64,000 nucleotides of DNA from CAYLKS01 sp964384205 [NCBI: uncultured bacterium]. Lineage in GTDB: Bacteria; JAGOEH01. The translations under genes and the position numbers were made by a program. Below the pieces are notes generated by a model. The model searched no databases. It worked only from the letters and a program-made list of their open reading frames with translations, and was not told the origin of the DNA. This document shows, one piece after another, positions 25,556 to 35,108 of this stretch. Positions within the stretch are counted from its first letter, which is position 1; each line of letters opens with the position of its first letter. The stretch spans positions 1 through 64,000 of the forward strand of contig CAYLKS010000008.1 in the NCBI GenBank assembly GCA_964384205.1, given 5' to 3'.

Positions 25556-27820
25556 ATGAAAAAATTACTAATTATATTTTTTTTGTTAATTATAAATATA
25601 TTAGCAGATAAATATTACAAAATTAGACTAACGGACGAAAATATTAAAAATGTTATAGTTAATTATAGATTAGATAATTTTTATATATTAGAAAAAAACT
25701 CTATTATTTCTTATATAGATGATAAAACATTATTAAAATTAAAGAACGATGGAATTTTATTTGAAATTATTATTGACGATGTTGAAAAATATTATTCTCA
25801 AAGAAATAAATTAGATAAAATTAACAGTTTTAATGATCCATTGTTACCCTATGGAAGTATGGGGGGGTTTTTAACTTTAGATGAAATAAATAATTTTCTT
25901 GATTCTTTGAAACTTAAATTTCCGGATTTAGTATCTGATAAATTTAGTATTGGAAAATCTATAGAAGGAAGAGATATTTATTGTTTAAAAATTTCGGATA
26001 ATCCTTACGAAAATGATGACACAACTGAAATACTAATGACATCATTAATACATGCAAGAGAACCAGAATCTATGATGAATATTATATATTTTATAAATTA
26101 TCTTGTTACTAATTATAATAGTAACAAGTTAATAAAATATTTAGTAGATAATACTGAAATATATTTTATACCGTGTATTAATCCGGATGGATATGAATAT
26201 AATTATTTAAGGTATCCTAATGGTGGCGGTATGTGGCGAAAAAATAGAAGAGATAATGGAGATGGAACTTATGGAGTAGATTTAAATAGAAATTTTGGTT
26301 ATAAATGGGGATATGATAATATGGGTTCGTCTCCTTATACTTCAGATGAAACCTATAGGGGAATTAAAGATTTTTCTGAACCAGAAACACAGGCTATTAG
26401 AGATTTTTGTATATCACATAGATTTAAGTTAGTAATAAATTATCATACTTATTCTAATTGTTTAATGTATCCCTGGAGCTATGATAATGTAAAAACTCCT
26501 GATAGTACTGAATTTGAAAAAATAGCTTTTAATTTAACTAAATATAATAATTATATAACAGGTACTGCTTATGAGGCTATTGGATATGTATCAAATGGTG
26601 ATACAGATGATTGGATGTATGGAGAACAAGATTTAAAAAATAAAATTTTTGCTATGACGGCAGAAATTGGTAATAGAAAAGATGGTTTCTGGCCATCTAA
26701 AAAAAGAATACCTTTATTGGTAAAGAGATGTCTAAAGCAAAATATTAATTTATTAAAAACTGCACATTTTAATCCTTTTATACATTCTTATAAATTGATG
26801 AATGCACCAGATTATTATTCTGCCGGAGATACTATTAAAATTAAGTTAAAATTATCAAATTATTCTTTTAATAATATTGATTCACTTGAATTATTTTTTG
26901 AAAGTAATAATGGATCAGGAATTTTAGGGTATTATAATATTCCTTCTTTTAAGTCAGTTTATACTGATACTTTAAATTTTATTATACATAATTATGAAAA
27001 TTATAATTTTTCATTATACGTTAAACATAATGATATTATTTATGATAGTTTATATTTTTATTTTGATTTAAGAAAATGGAATATATTATTTTATGATGAT
27101 TTTGAAGAAAATATAAAATTTAAATCAATAGTTAATTGGGGAATAGATTCTTCAATATCTTATAGCGGGAAATATTCTTTAGGGGATTCGCCATATAGAA
27201 ATTATGATAATTATAGTTATAGTTATATTTATACTCCAGAAATTGTTATTCCTGAGGAGGGAAATACATATTTAACTTATTTTACTAATTATAATATTGA
27301 ATCTAAGTATGATTTTGGCAGGATATTTGCTGTTGATGAGAATGGTGAAAAATATTATTTAAAAGCAAATAGGATGGTTATAGGTTCTGGAACTTCTATT
27401 CAAAATGATACAACTTATGGTTATCAAGGAAAATCTGAAGGATGGATTAAAGAATTTATTGATATTTCTGATTTTAAAGGTAAAAAAATAAATATTTATT
27501 TTGAGTTTATGAGTGATGGTTATGTAACTTTTAATGGTTGGAATATTGATAATGTTATGGTTATTAACTTTTCCAATAAGTGTACAGAAATTAATGAATT
27601 AGATGATTTTAGAAATAAAAAAATTGTAATATATCCAAATCCTGCAAGAGATTATATACAGATCGATAATATTAAAGGATATTTTGAAATTTATAATAAT
27701 ATAGGACAATTGATTGAAAAAGGATATGTTGATGGTAAAATAGATATTAAAAATTTATCATCTGGATTATTTTATTTAAAAGTTAATAATAAAGTTTATT
27801 CTTTTATAAAAATAAAATGA
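25556..27820 (+). CDS. Secreted M14 zinc carboxypeptidase with T9SS-type sorting domain
   Basis: Signal peptide at residues 1-18. The M14 domain (about 100-400) has the zinc ligands in IHAREPE (His166, Glu169) and NYHTYS (His297), the substrate-binding VDLNRNFG (Arg245) and the catalytic Glu370 in MTAEIG. A middle beta-rich region (about 405-680) looks like lectin/jelly-roll modules. The last 75 residues match a type A sorting domain: IYPNPARDYIQID, EIYNNIGQLI, and LSSGLFYLKVN. It would be exported to the cell surface or medium to trim peptides. A GGAGA site precedes the ATG, and the stop overlaps the next lipoprotein gene by ATGA. Confidence 0.93.
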   Translation: MKKLLIIFFLLIINILADKYYKIRLTDENIKNVIVNYRLDNFYILEKNSIISYIDDKTLLKLKNDGILFEIIIDDVEKYYSQRNKLDKINSFNDPLLPYGSMGGFLTLDEINNFLDSLKLKFPDLVSDKFSIGKSIEGRDIYCLKISDNPYENDDTTEILMTSLIHAREPESMMNIIYFINYLVTNYNSNKLIKYLVDNTEIYFIPCINPDGYEYNYLRYPNGGGMWRKNRRDNGDGTYGVDLNRNFGYKWGYDNMGSSPYTSDETYRGIKDFSEPETQAIRDFCISHRFKLVINYHTYSNCLMYPWSYDNVKTPDSTEFEKIAFNLTKYNNYITGTAYEAIGYVSNGDTDDWMYGEQDLKNKIFAMTAEIGNRKDGFWPSKKRIPLLVKRCLKQNINLLKTAHFNPFIHSYKLMNAPDYYSAGDTIKIKLKLSNYSFNNIDSLELFFESNNGSGILGYYNIPSFKSVYTDTLNFIIHNYENYNFSLYVKHNDIIYDSLYFYFDLRKWNILFYDDFEENIKFKSIVNWGIDSSISYSGKYSLGDSPYRNYDNYSYSYIYTPEIVIPEEGNTYLTYFTNYNIESKYDFGRIFAVDENGEKYYLKANRMVIGSGTSIQNDTTYGYQGKSEGWIKEFIDISDFKGKKINIYFEFMSDGYVTFNGWNIDNVMVINFSNKCTEINELDDFRNKKIVIYPNPARDYIQIDNIKGYFEIYNNIGQLIEKGYVDGKIDIKNLSSGLFYLKVNNKVYSFIKIK

Positions 27821-28404
27821 AAAAAATTTATATTTTTTTATTTATAGTTTTATCATGTAATAATCCTTTTAGCATGAGAGATTCTGATACCCCGGTAAAT
27901 ACAAATATGTCTTGGATACCTCCATCTTCTCCTTATATTTTGTTAGATAACTATAAAAATTCAATTGAGAATTTAAATATTGCATATTATATGAGATGTT
28001 TGGATAAAAATTTTGTTTTTATTGCAGATCAAAATGAATTAAGTCCTAAAAATCCAGATTCATGGAAATTTAAAAATTGGAATTGGAGTATAGAACAAGA
28101 AGTAATGTCAAGATTATTTAATTTTTTTAGAGATACTGTTAATTTTAATAGAAGAGTATTTGATGTTTATTTTTTTAAGACTGATATAAAAGATATTGAA
28201 AGTCCTCATGATTCTGTTGTTATTTATAGAGGATATGAAATAAAAATTTATCATAATTATAAAGAATATCCTCATTTTTTAAGTGGAAATTTTGAATTTC
28301 ATTTTATTGAAGATGTAAATGGTTTTTGGTCTCTAAAAGTTATTAAAGATATAAAAAAAGATTCAATAGATTGGGGAGAATTTAAAGGAAAATTTAGGTA
28401 TTAA
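27817..28404 (+). CDS. Small lipoprotein of unknown function, coupled to the M14 peptidase
   Basis: A 195-residue protein with a lipoprotein signal (FIVLSC, Cys14), then CNNPFSMRDSDTPVNTN. A mixed alpha/beta body contains YYMRCLDKNFVFIAD and a closing FEFHFIEDVNGFWSLKVIKD strand pair. That layout recalls NTF2-like lipoproteins, but this is only an impression. The start overlaps the M14 gene by 4 nt, so the two are co-expressed and may act together at the envelope. Its stop overlaps the stop of the convergent kinase gene. Confidence 0.75.
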   Translation: MKKIYIFLFIVLSCNNPFSMRDSDTPVNTNMSWIPPSSPYILLDNYKNSIENLNIAYYMRCLDKNFVFIADQNELSPKNPDSWKFKNWNWSIEQEVMSRLFNFFRDTVNFNRRVFDVYFFKTDIKDIESPHDSVVIYRGYEIKIYHNYKEYPHFLSGNFEFHFIEDVNGFWSLKVIKDIKKDSIDWGEFKGKFRY

Positions 28405-31400
28405 TCAATAGCTTTAAAATATATAATAAATTCAGCACCTTTATTTTCTTCTGATTTAACATCAATATATCCAGAATTTTGTTTTACTAATCCATATACT
28501 AATGATAAACCAAGCCCGGTGCCACTTCCAACAGGTTTAGTAGTAAAAAATAATTCAAATATTTTATATAAATGTTCTTTTTTGATCCCATGACCATTAT
28601 CTTTAACACTCATTTTTATATATTTTCCTTTTTTGATAACATCATCAAAAACTTTTATTGGTTCATTTTTTTCAACTATATCAAAATTAAAAATTATTTT
28701 TTTATCATCTTTTTTGTCTTTTAAAGCATCAATAGCATTTATAATTAAGTTTGTAAAAATTTGTTGTATATGTGAAGGATCCGCATAAATATAATATTCA
28801 TGAAAATTTTCTGATATATTTATAATATATTTTATATCATCTTTTTTTACAGATTTTATAAAATCAATAACATCTATGATAATTGGATAAGGCTTTATTT
28901 TATTACTAACTTTATATTGTTTTCTAGCATAAGCTAATATTTTAGATGTAATATTTAAAAGAGAAACAGAGGCTTTATGTATATTTTGTAGATACTTATA
29001 TTCTATAGAATTAGCATCTTTATTTTTTAATAAAATTTCAGTATAACCTTTTATTATTGTATTAATATTATTAAATTCATGGGCAATTCCTCCTGCAAGT
29101 AATCCTATACTTTCAAATTTTTGAGCTCTTTGAAGTGCTTCTTGAAAATTTATTATTTCTGTGATATTAATTAATAAACCGTCATATATATTATTTTTTA
29201 AAATATTTTTAAAAAAATTTAAGAGAAAATAAAGATTTTTATCATTATTTTTTATTGTTAATTTATATTCTCTAACATTACCATTTTGCTTTAATTCTTT
29301 TAATATTTTTATAATATCTTTTTTATTAATTACTTGGTGAACTGTTTTGATAGATGGGAATATTTCATTAGCTATTTTATTTTTTGAAATAATATTACCA
29401 TTTGAATCAACTTTAAAAATTATTTCCTGAGATTTGTTTAATAAATTTTCATATTCCATTTCTTTTATTACTAAATTACCAGTTGTTTCAGATAATATTT
29501 GTTCTAATTTTTTGGAATATTTTTTTAATTCCTTTGTTTTAATTTCAACTTCTCTTTGGAGATTTTCTATTGTTTCTGATTTTGTTTTTAAAATTTCTTG
29601 CTGATATTTATAATCTTTAATACTAAAAAAAGCAAAAAATGATGAAATAATTAGAAAAATAATAGCAAAAAAAAGATTAGTTTTATAAAAAGGTTTTTGT
29701 ATAAAAATAAATATTTTTTTAATTTTAGAAGTTTGATCTAAGAAATTTAGTTTGATTTGTAAAATATTTTCACCATAGGATAGATTATTTATCCTGATTT
29801 TTTCATTAAGATTGGATTGTTCCCATTTGTTCATTAATGGAGTTATTTTATATGAAATAGTAATATTTTTATTTTTAATATAATCATTGTATTGACATTT
29901 AAATGATAAATTTCTTTTATTATAAATAGTTATAGAATCTAATTTATTAATTTTAATATTATTAATAGTGAAATCTTCTATAATTGTTGGTAAATTATTT
30001 GATATTTTATATAGTTCATACATTAAATCTGGATTGATAATTATATTAATAACTCGAGAATTAATAAGTAATAAATGATTATTAAATTCTACTGGATTAT
30101 TTTCTATATTTATAACACCTACCAAACCATCATCATTGGAAATATAATAGGGAAATTTTTTTTTAAGATCATAGGTAAATATAAATGAAGGTGAAAAAAA
30201 CCATATTTTATTTTTTACCACATTTAATCCTAAATATTTATTAATTTTTTGAAAAGTAGTTATTTTTTTTATTTCATCTTTATGTTTGAGAAATATAGTA
30301 TGGTTTTTAACAAAGATGATGCTATCCATGTTCCTATAATGGATTAAATCATAGTCTATATCTAATAATTTTACAAATTTATTATCTTTTAATAAATAGG
30401 TTATATTGTCATTTGTTTTAATAATCAAAGAATTATTGTTATTATAACTTTTTTTTACTTTATCTATTAATTTAAAACTTATACCGACATTATTATTTAT
30501 TTTTAATTCGTATAAAATATTTTTGTAGAGATAAAAAATTTTATTATTACAACTAAAAAATTTTACATTATGTGAGGGCATTTTTATCTTTATATTAGAT
30601 TGAAATTTTTTCTGTATAATATCAAAAAATGTAAAATTAAGGATATTATTTAATTTATTTTTATTTATTAGTAATAGTTTATTACTCCTATATTTAATTA
30701 ATTTTATTATTGGTTCTTTGAAGGTTTTTATTGTTTTGTAATTAAAATTGGTATCAATTGAGAAAAAATAATTGTTATATGCTATATATATTTTATTATT
30801 GGTTTTTATATATGATACATATTTAAAAGAAGTGGATTTTGTTGGAATTATTTTCATATTTAATATTAATGGATTGTTTAATTGATATAAATTTTTATTA
30901 AAATCATATATCCATTTTATATTTTGTTTATCTACCAATAAATTATTAGGTCGCTTTGGAAAATTATAAAAGTATTCATTTATGTTAAATAATTTGTTTT
31001 TAAAATAGAAATAGTGTTCAGCGTTATATGATAAGAAATATACTATAGCATTTTTATCTCCTTTTATTATATTAATTTTGTGTTTATATGATTTTGATAA
31101 TATTATTTTATTATTTTTTAAATCATAAATATAAATACCTTTTTTTAGAATTGAAAAGAAAAATTTATTATTCATAATATAAAAATCTTTAATATAATTT
31201 TGTTTGGAATTAAAAAGAGAAGAATATGTTTTACTTTTTATTTTTGTTATTTTTATAGAATCTTTTATTGCTATAATTATATTAGGGTGTGAGAATAAAT
31301 ATAATGTAGAATCTTGAAAAGAATATTTCCTTTTAAAAATATAATTATTTGATATAATTTTTTTTATATTTTTAAATTTTACATCTGTTCTGTATAAATG

Positions 31401-31832
31401 GAATTTTTTATTATTTTTTAAAACACCTACTATATAAAAGTGATTTTTGAAATATGTAATTTTGATAATATATTTGATTTTATCATAATTTATATTAATT
31501 GAGTCTAAAGACATGTTATTATTCATATCTACTATGTAAATGAATTTATTGTGAGGAAATAATAGAAAGAGAGAATCATTTTTAATTTCGATATCTTTAA
31601 TAAATTTATTAGAATTATATATTTTTCTAAAATTATATCCGTTAAAGGTATAGATAGTTTTATTAAAAACAATGAGGATATTACCTTTACTATCCTGTAA
31701 TAATTTTCTTGGATATACCAGATTATGTTCTATATTAAGAGAATAGTTGTTTAAATATTTTAGTTGGGCATTATATTTATTAATTGGCAATAAAACAAGG
31801 AGAAAAAATGTTATTTTAACAAAAATTTTCAT
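28401..31832 (-). CDS. Propeller-sensor histidine kinase (periplasmic propeller, Y_Y_Y, TM, PAS, HisKA, HATPase)
   Basis: A 1,143-residue membrane sensor. Signal peptide 1-22; a periplasmic beta-propeller-like region to about 605 (first blade LLQDSKGNILIVFNKTIYTF, of Reg_prop type). A Y_Y_Y-like domain covers about 615-705, with a membrane helix at 719-738, a coiled coil to about 795 and a PAS domain about 795-895. HisKA carries GGIAHEFNN (His918), and the HATPase ends GSGTGLGLSLVYG. Unlike Bacteroides hybrid regulators it has no receiver or AraC domain, so it must signal to a separate regulator. It overlaps the HD-GYP gene by ATGA, suggesting a functional pair. The propeller is unusually rich in Lys, Asn and Ile, and its blades are poorly conserved. 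Confidence 0.9.
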   Translation of the reverse strand: MKIFVKITFFLLVLLPINKYNAQLKYLNNYSLNIEHNLVYPRKLLQDSKGNILIVFNKTIYTFNGYNFRKIYNSNKFIKDIEIKNDSLFLLFPHNKFIYIVDMNNNMSLDSININYDKIKYIIKITYFKNHFYIVGVLKNNKKFHLYRTDVKFKNIKKIISNNYIFKRKYSFQDSTLYLFSHPNIIIAIKDSIKITKIKSKTYSSLFNSKQNYIKDFYIMNNKFFFSILKKGIYIYDLKNNKIILSKSYKHKINIIKGDKNAIVYFLSYNAEHYFYFKNKLFNINEYFYNFPKRPNNLLVDKQNIKWIYDFNKNLYQLNNPLILNMKIIPTKSTSFKYVSYIKTNNKIYIAYNNYFFSIDTNFNYKTIKTFKEPIIKLIKYRSNKLLLINKNKLNNILNFTFFDIIQKKFQSNIKIKMPSHNVKFFSCNNKIFYLYKNILYELKINNNVGISFKLIDKVKKSYNNNNSLIIKTNDNITYLLKDNKFVKLLDIDYDLIHYRNMDSIIFVKNHTIFLKHKDEIKKITTFQKINKYLGLNVVKNKIWFFSPSFIFTYDLKKKFPYYISNDDGLVGVINIENNPVEFNNHLLLINSRVINIIINPDLMYELYKISNNLPTIIEDFTINNIKINKLDSITIYNKRNLSFKCQYNDYIKNKNITISYKITPLMNKWEQSNLNEKIRINNLSYGENILQIKLNFLDQTSKIKKIFIFIQKPFYKTNLFFAIIFLIISSFFAFFSIKDYKYQQEILKTKSETIENLQREVEIKTKELKKYSKKLEQILSETTGNLVIKEMEYENLLNKSQEIIFKVDSNGNIISKNKIANEIFPSIKTVHQVINKKDIIKILKELKQNGNVREYKLTIKNNDKNLYFLLNFFKNILKNNIYDGLLINITEIINFQEALQRAQKFESIGLLAGGIAHEFNNINTIIKGYTEILLKNKDANSIEYKYLQNIHKASVSLLNITSKILAYARKQYKVSNKIKPYPIIIDVIDFIKSVKKDDIKYIINISENFHEYYIYADPSHIQQIFTNLIINAIDALKDKKDDKKIIFNFDIVEKNEPIKVFDDVIKKGKYIKMSVKDNGHGIKKEHLYKIFELFFTTKPVGSGTGLGLSLVYGLVKQNSGYIDVKSEENKGAEFIIYFKAID

Positions 31833-32977
31833 TTAATATCTATTACTTTTTGTATATAATGAATATATTTGCTTGCAGAACCAGCTCTTGTTTTTAATGA
31901 AGTATCAATGAGTTTAGTTTTTAGTTTTCTGTATTTATCAAATTTAATCAATACTTTTGGATGTTTAGGGTCTTTTTTATTTTGTACAATTACTTTGCCT
32001 ACATCTCCATTATTTAATTGAACTAATGTCCCCACAGGATAAACACCAATAGTATTTATAAATGAAATAAATACTTCTTGAAAAAATTTTTTCTCTGCCA
32101 TTTCAGAGAGTTTAGAAATTGCATTTACAGGATTAACTCTTATTGAAGGGTTATTACTTGATATTAAATTATTGTACTCATTTGTAATAACAAGCAATTG
32201 AGATATTTTGTCTATATTTTTTATTCCTTTTGGAAATCCTGTGCCATCCAGATATTCATGATGTGTTTTTATAAGATTTATGGCTAAATTTTCTATTGTT
32301 CCCATTTTGCTTATGTAATATAATGAATATTCTACATGTTTTTTATATTCCTCAAATTCTTCAGGAGTTAATTGAGTATTTTTTGTTAATATTTTATTAC
32401 TAATTTTTAATTTACCAATATCATGCAAAAGAGCAGCAGTACCAATTTGTAGTAATTTATCTTTTGGAATTTCTAACTGTAATCCCATCAAAATAATATT
32501 AGTGGTTACATTTACTGAGTGGTGTAAAAGATTTTGATCTTTCTTTTTTAATTCTTCTATACTGGAGAAAATTTCTTGATTATTTTCTATGTCTTCTATT
32601 AAATTCCCAACAATTTCTTTTGTTTTTTTAGCAGTTTCTTCGGTTATATTATCTTCATCGATAATTTGGTCAAAGACTTCTCCAGTTAGATTTATAACTT
32701 TATCTATTTGTTCCATTGCCTGATTTAATTTAGAATTAATTTCATTAAGAGCTATTTCTGTTGCAGATATTTCTTTAATAGTTGTTTCTTCTTTTTTTGA
32801 ATTTATAGATTCATTTATTGTATTAACATATTTTATTCCAGCTGTTTTCAATATTTCAATCTGTTTTTCAGAAGTTATTTTTACATTTTTTTCTAATAAT
32901 AAAACACCATCTTTATTATAGACATTTTTACCAATTTTCATTCCGATTTTGAGATCATTAACTTTTATTAATCCCAT
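31829..32977 (-). CDS. HD-GYP domain phosphodiesterase-like protein (DUF3391 N terminus)
   Basis: A 382-residue soluble protein. Residues 1-60 match the DUF3391-type beta domain (IKVNDLKIGMKIGKNVYNKD). A helical linker follows, and the HD-GYP domain at about 145-330 has LLHDIGK (His185, Asp186) and HHEYLDGTGFP (239-249), where GYP is replaced by GFP. The residues for metal binding look intact, so hydrolysis of cyclic-di-GMP or a related dinucleotide is plausible. A C-terminal beta domain of about 60 residues follows. It is the first gene of a two-gene operon with the propeller kinase and has its own promoter. Confidence 0.9.
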   Translation of the reverse strand: MGLIKVNDLKIGMKIGKNVYNKDGVLLLEKNVKITSEKQIEILKTAGIKYVNTINESINSKKEETTIKEISATEIALNEINSKLNQAMEQIDKVINLTGEVFDQIIDEDNITEETAKKTKEIVGNLIEDIENNQEIFSSIEELKKKDQNLLHHSVNVTTNIILMGLQLEIPKDKLLQIGTAALLHDIGKLKISNKILTKNTQLTPEEFEEYKKHVEYSLYYISKMGTIENLAINLIKTHHEYLDGTGFPKGIKNIDKISQLLVITNEYNNLISSNNPSIRVNPVNAISKLSEMAEKKFFQEVFISFINTIGVYPVGTLVQLNNGDVGKVIVQNKKDPKHPKVLIKFDKYRKLKTKLIDTSLKTRAGSASKYIHYIQKVIDIK

Positions 32978-33006
32978 AATTATTCCTTTTTTACTTTCCT
33001 TTTTAT

Positions 33007-33035
33007 AAAATAAAAAAAATTTTTTTATTAGTCAA
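33007..33035 (-). promoter_or_regulatory. Possible promoter of the HD-GYP/kinase operon
   Basis: Minus-strand TTGACT (33035-33030), 17-nt spacer formed mostly by an A/T tract, TATTTT (33012-33007), about 30 bp upstream of the ATG. Confidence 0.4.
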
Positions 33036-33059
33036 ATGATATTTTTAATTTATAGAAAA

Positions 33060-33836
33060 TTATTTATTTATTATTTCTATTATTTTGTTTAAATTATCAA
33101 TTATTTTAAATTGTTGACTATTGTTTTCAAGGTTAGTTTTAATTGTATTATTATAATCAACCAATATTGTATTAAATTTTAATTTTTGAGGAGTATATAT
33201 ATCGTTCTGTAAATCATTACCTATATAGATGCTTTCTTCTGGATTAATATTTTGTTTTGCTAAATTTTCAATAGCTTTCATATAAATTTTACTTTCAGGT
33301 TTAGCATAGCCTAATTGATATGAAAAAAAGACAAGCTCTTGATCAAAGATTTTATTGAAATTTATGTATTTGTTAAGAAATATTTTTGTATAAAATTGAG
33401 CATTTGAGATGATGCCTTGCTTTAATTTTTGTTTTTTTATCCATGTTAGAACTTTTACAGCATTTTTTGCAATTGTAGTAGGATTATTAATAGATTCAAA
33501 ACATATTGAGAATTTTTTGATAGTTCTGCGGGCAAATAATTTATTAGTGAAATAGAAGAACCATAATTGCCATATTTTTATTATATCGACTTCAGGGTAT
33601 GTTATATTTTTTAGTTTTTTTACATTGTGCTCTATATGTATTAGATTAAGAAGATATTCAGCGCCTTCTTCAGGGGATATATTTACTTTGATATTAAAGT
33701 CATCATTCAAAAGTTTTAGAAATTTTTTAAAAGATAATATATATTGTTCTTTTTTATCTAAAGATTGCTGTAGGTCTCCAATTTTAGGAATCAAAAGAGT
33801 CCCGTAGATATCCCATAAAACAGCTTTAATTTTCAT
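33060..33836 (-). CDS. HAD-superfamily hydrolase with DxYGT motif, last gene of the glycosyltransferase operon
   Basis: A 258-residue HAD protein. Motif I is WDIYGTLL (nucleophile Asp9), with Tyr11 where phosphatases usually have Asp. Motif II is IISNAQF and motif IV YIGNDLQNDIYTP. The DxYGT form is typical of haloacid-dehalogenase-like members, so a phosphatase role, expected from the glycosyltransferase context, is not assured. The start overlaps the upstream glycosyltransferase by ATGA, so the two are translationally coupled. Confidence 0.85.
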   Translation of the reverse strand: MKIKAVLWDIYGTLLIPKIGDLQQSLDKKEQYILSFKKFLKLLNDDFNIKVNISPEEGAEYLLNLIHIEHNVKKLKNITYPEVDIIKIWQLWFFYFTNKLFARRTIKKFSICFESINNPTTIAKNAVKVLTWIKKQKLKQGIISNAQFYTKIFLNKYINFNKIFDQELVFFSYQLGYAKPESKIYMKAIENLAKQNINPEESIYIGNDLQNDIYTPQKLKFNTILVDYNNTIKTNLENNSQQFKIIDNLNKIIEIINK

Positions 33837-35104
33837 AATATGCCATAAAATGAAGTTAATATGCTTTGGAATTTTTTTCTTAATACTTCATAGGAAAAGA
33901 ATTTTTTCCCCAGTTCAAAGTTTTTATTAACCATTTTTTCTCTAAGTTCTTTGTTAAAAATAACTTCTTTTACTTTTTCGATAGTTTCATCACTTACGTA
34001 ATTATTCATAGTAATAACTTCAAAGCCTTTTGGCTCGATATCCGTTACATATATGGAATATCTATTAACTACTATAGGTTTTTTAAAATATATTGCTTCA
34101 ATAAATGCATTTCCAAAACCTTCATAACTTGAGGGATAAGTTATCAAATCTGCATGAGGATATAAGTCCCAGAGTGAAAATAACTTATTACCATTTTCAT
34201 CATATTTTCGCTTATCATGAAGTCTATTAGATATAAAATATACTTCAACGCCTTCATTTTTAGCAAGTTCTATTAGCCAATGATAATATTCCATGCCTTC
34301 ATCACCAGATGAATGAGAAATAACCAATTTTGCATTTGGGAGGTTGAGTTTTTTTACTAAAGTAATAGCATGTTCAATACCTTTTCTCATTACAATTCTT
34401 GTAGGTTGTAGAATCAAAATATCATCTTTAGTGAATCCCAATTCTTCACGCAAGTTTTTATTGAAATCATCAAACCATGGTTTATTATCATTGAAATTTA
34501 TAACATTAGGAATTAGAAATGAAGATACACCTTTTCTTGCTGCTAATTCTTTTTGAGCTAATGAGTTGATTACTACATGTCTAATTGAGGGAAGAGTTGG
34601 CGGGAAGGCCATTTCGATATAATCATTAATACCATTTACAAGAAATCTTGTTCTTTCCCATGTGAAATCATGATGATGTGCTATTGTTGGTATGCCAGTT
34701 TCTGCAATTACCTCTGTTAATGCTAAACCCAATGGAATATGCATTGGTATAGCAAGACAATTTTGCGCAATTATTAAATTAATGTAAAATTTATCTATAA
34801 ATTCATATATTTTATCTTTTAAATAATTTTTCATTACTTGTATTTTATCTGTAATTTCTCGTGGTCTTGTTGTTTTATTAAAAATGTTATTGTTAATTTC
34901 TAAGTTATCAGGATGATTAAAAAATGCTTCAGGTACTAACATGCTAAATCCAGGATCCCTATCTAATTCTCCTGCAAACCAGTGACTGATATGTCTGAAA
35001 TCCCATAGTACTTCTGCCCATTTAGCTGATTCCAAAGATACTCCATCTAAACCTGAGAATCTTGTACCTATAAATCCTACATTTAAAGGCATTTTATCCT
35101 CCAT
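33833..35104 (-). CDS. GT-B glycosyltransferase (GT4-like)
   Basis: A 423-residue cytosolic enzyme with a two-Rossmann GT-B fold. The N-terminal half has VGFIGTRFSGLDGVSLES, the glycine-rich acceptor-side loop, and PTIAHHHDFTWERTRF. The donor half has ILQPTRIVMRKGIEHAI and the E-x7-E type motif in SSYEGFGNAFIEAI. Retaining family 4 enzymes of this kind use nucleotide or phosphate-activated hexoses. With the neighbouring GT-A enzyme it could make a glycosylglycerate-type solute or a small glycoside; this is inference. It is the third gene of a four-gene operon, 4 nt after the preceding stop. Confidence 0.87.
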   Translation of the reverse strand: MEDKMPLNVGFIGTRFSGLDGVSLESAKWAEVLWDFRHISHWFAGELDRDPGFSMLVPEAFFNHPDNLEINNNIFNKTTRPREITDKIQVMKNYLKDKIYEFIDKFYINLIIAQNCLAIPMHIPLGLALTEVIAETGIPTIAHHHDFTWERTRFLVNGINDYIEMAFPPTLPSIRHVVINSLAQKELAARKGVSSFLIPNVINFNDNKPWFDDFNKNLREELGFTKDDILILQPTRIVMRKGIEHAITLVKKLNLPNAKLVISHSSGDEGMEYYHWLIELAKNEGVEVYFISNRLHDKRKYDENGNKLFSLWDLYPHADLITYPSSYEGFGNAFIEAIYFKKPIVVNRYSIYVTDIEPKGFEVITMNNYVSDETIEKVKEVIFNKELREKMVNKNFELGKKFFSYEVLRKKFQSILTSFYGIL

Positions 35105-35108
35105 TTAA

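Noticed and set aside
33013-33028. A8T8 symmetrical run as a terminator hairpin
   Set aside because: There is no loop and no GC pairs. It is better read as a flexible or bent A/T tract in the promoter spacer of the HD-GYP operon.
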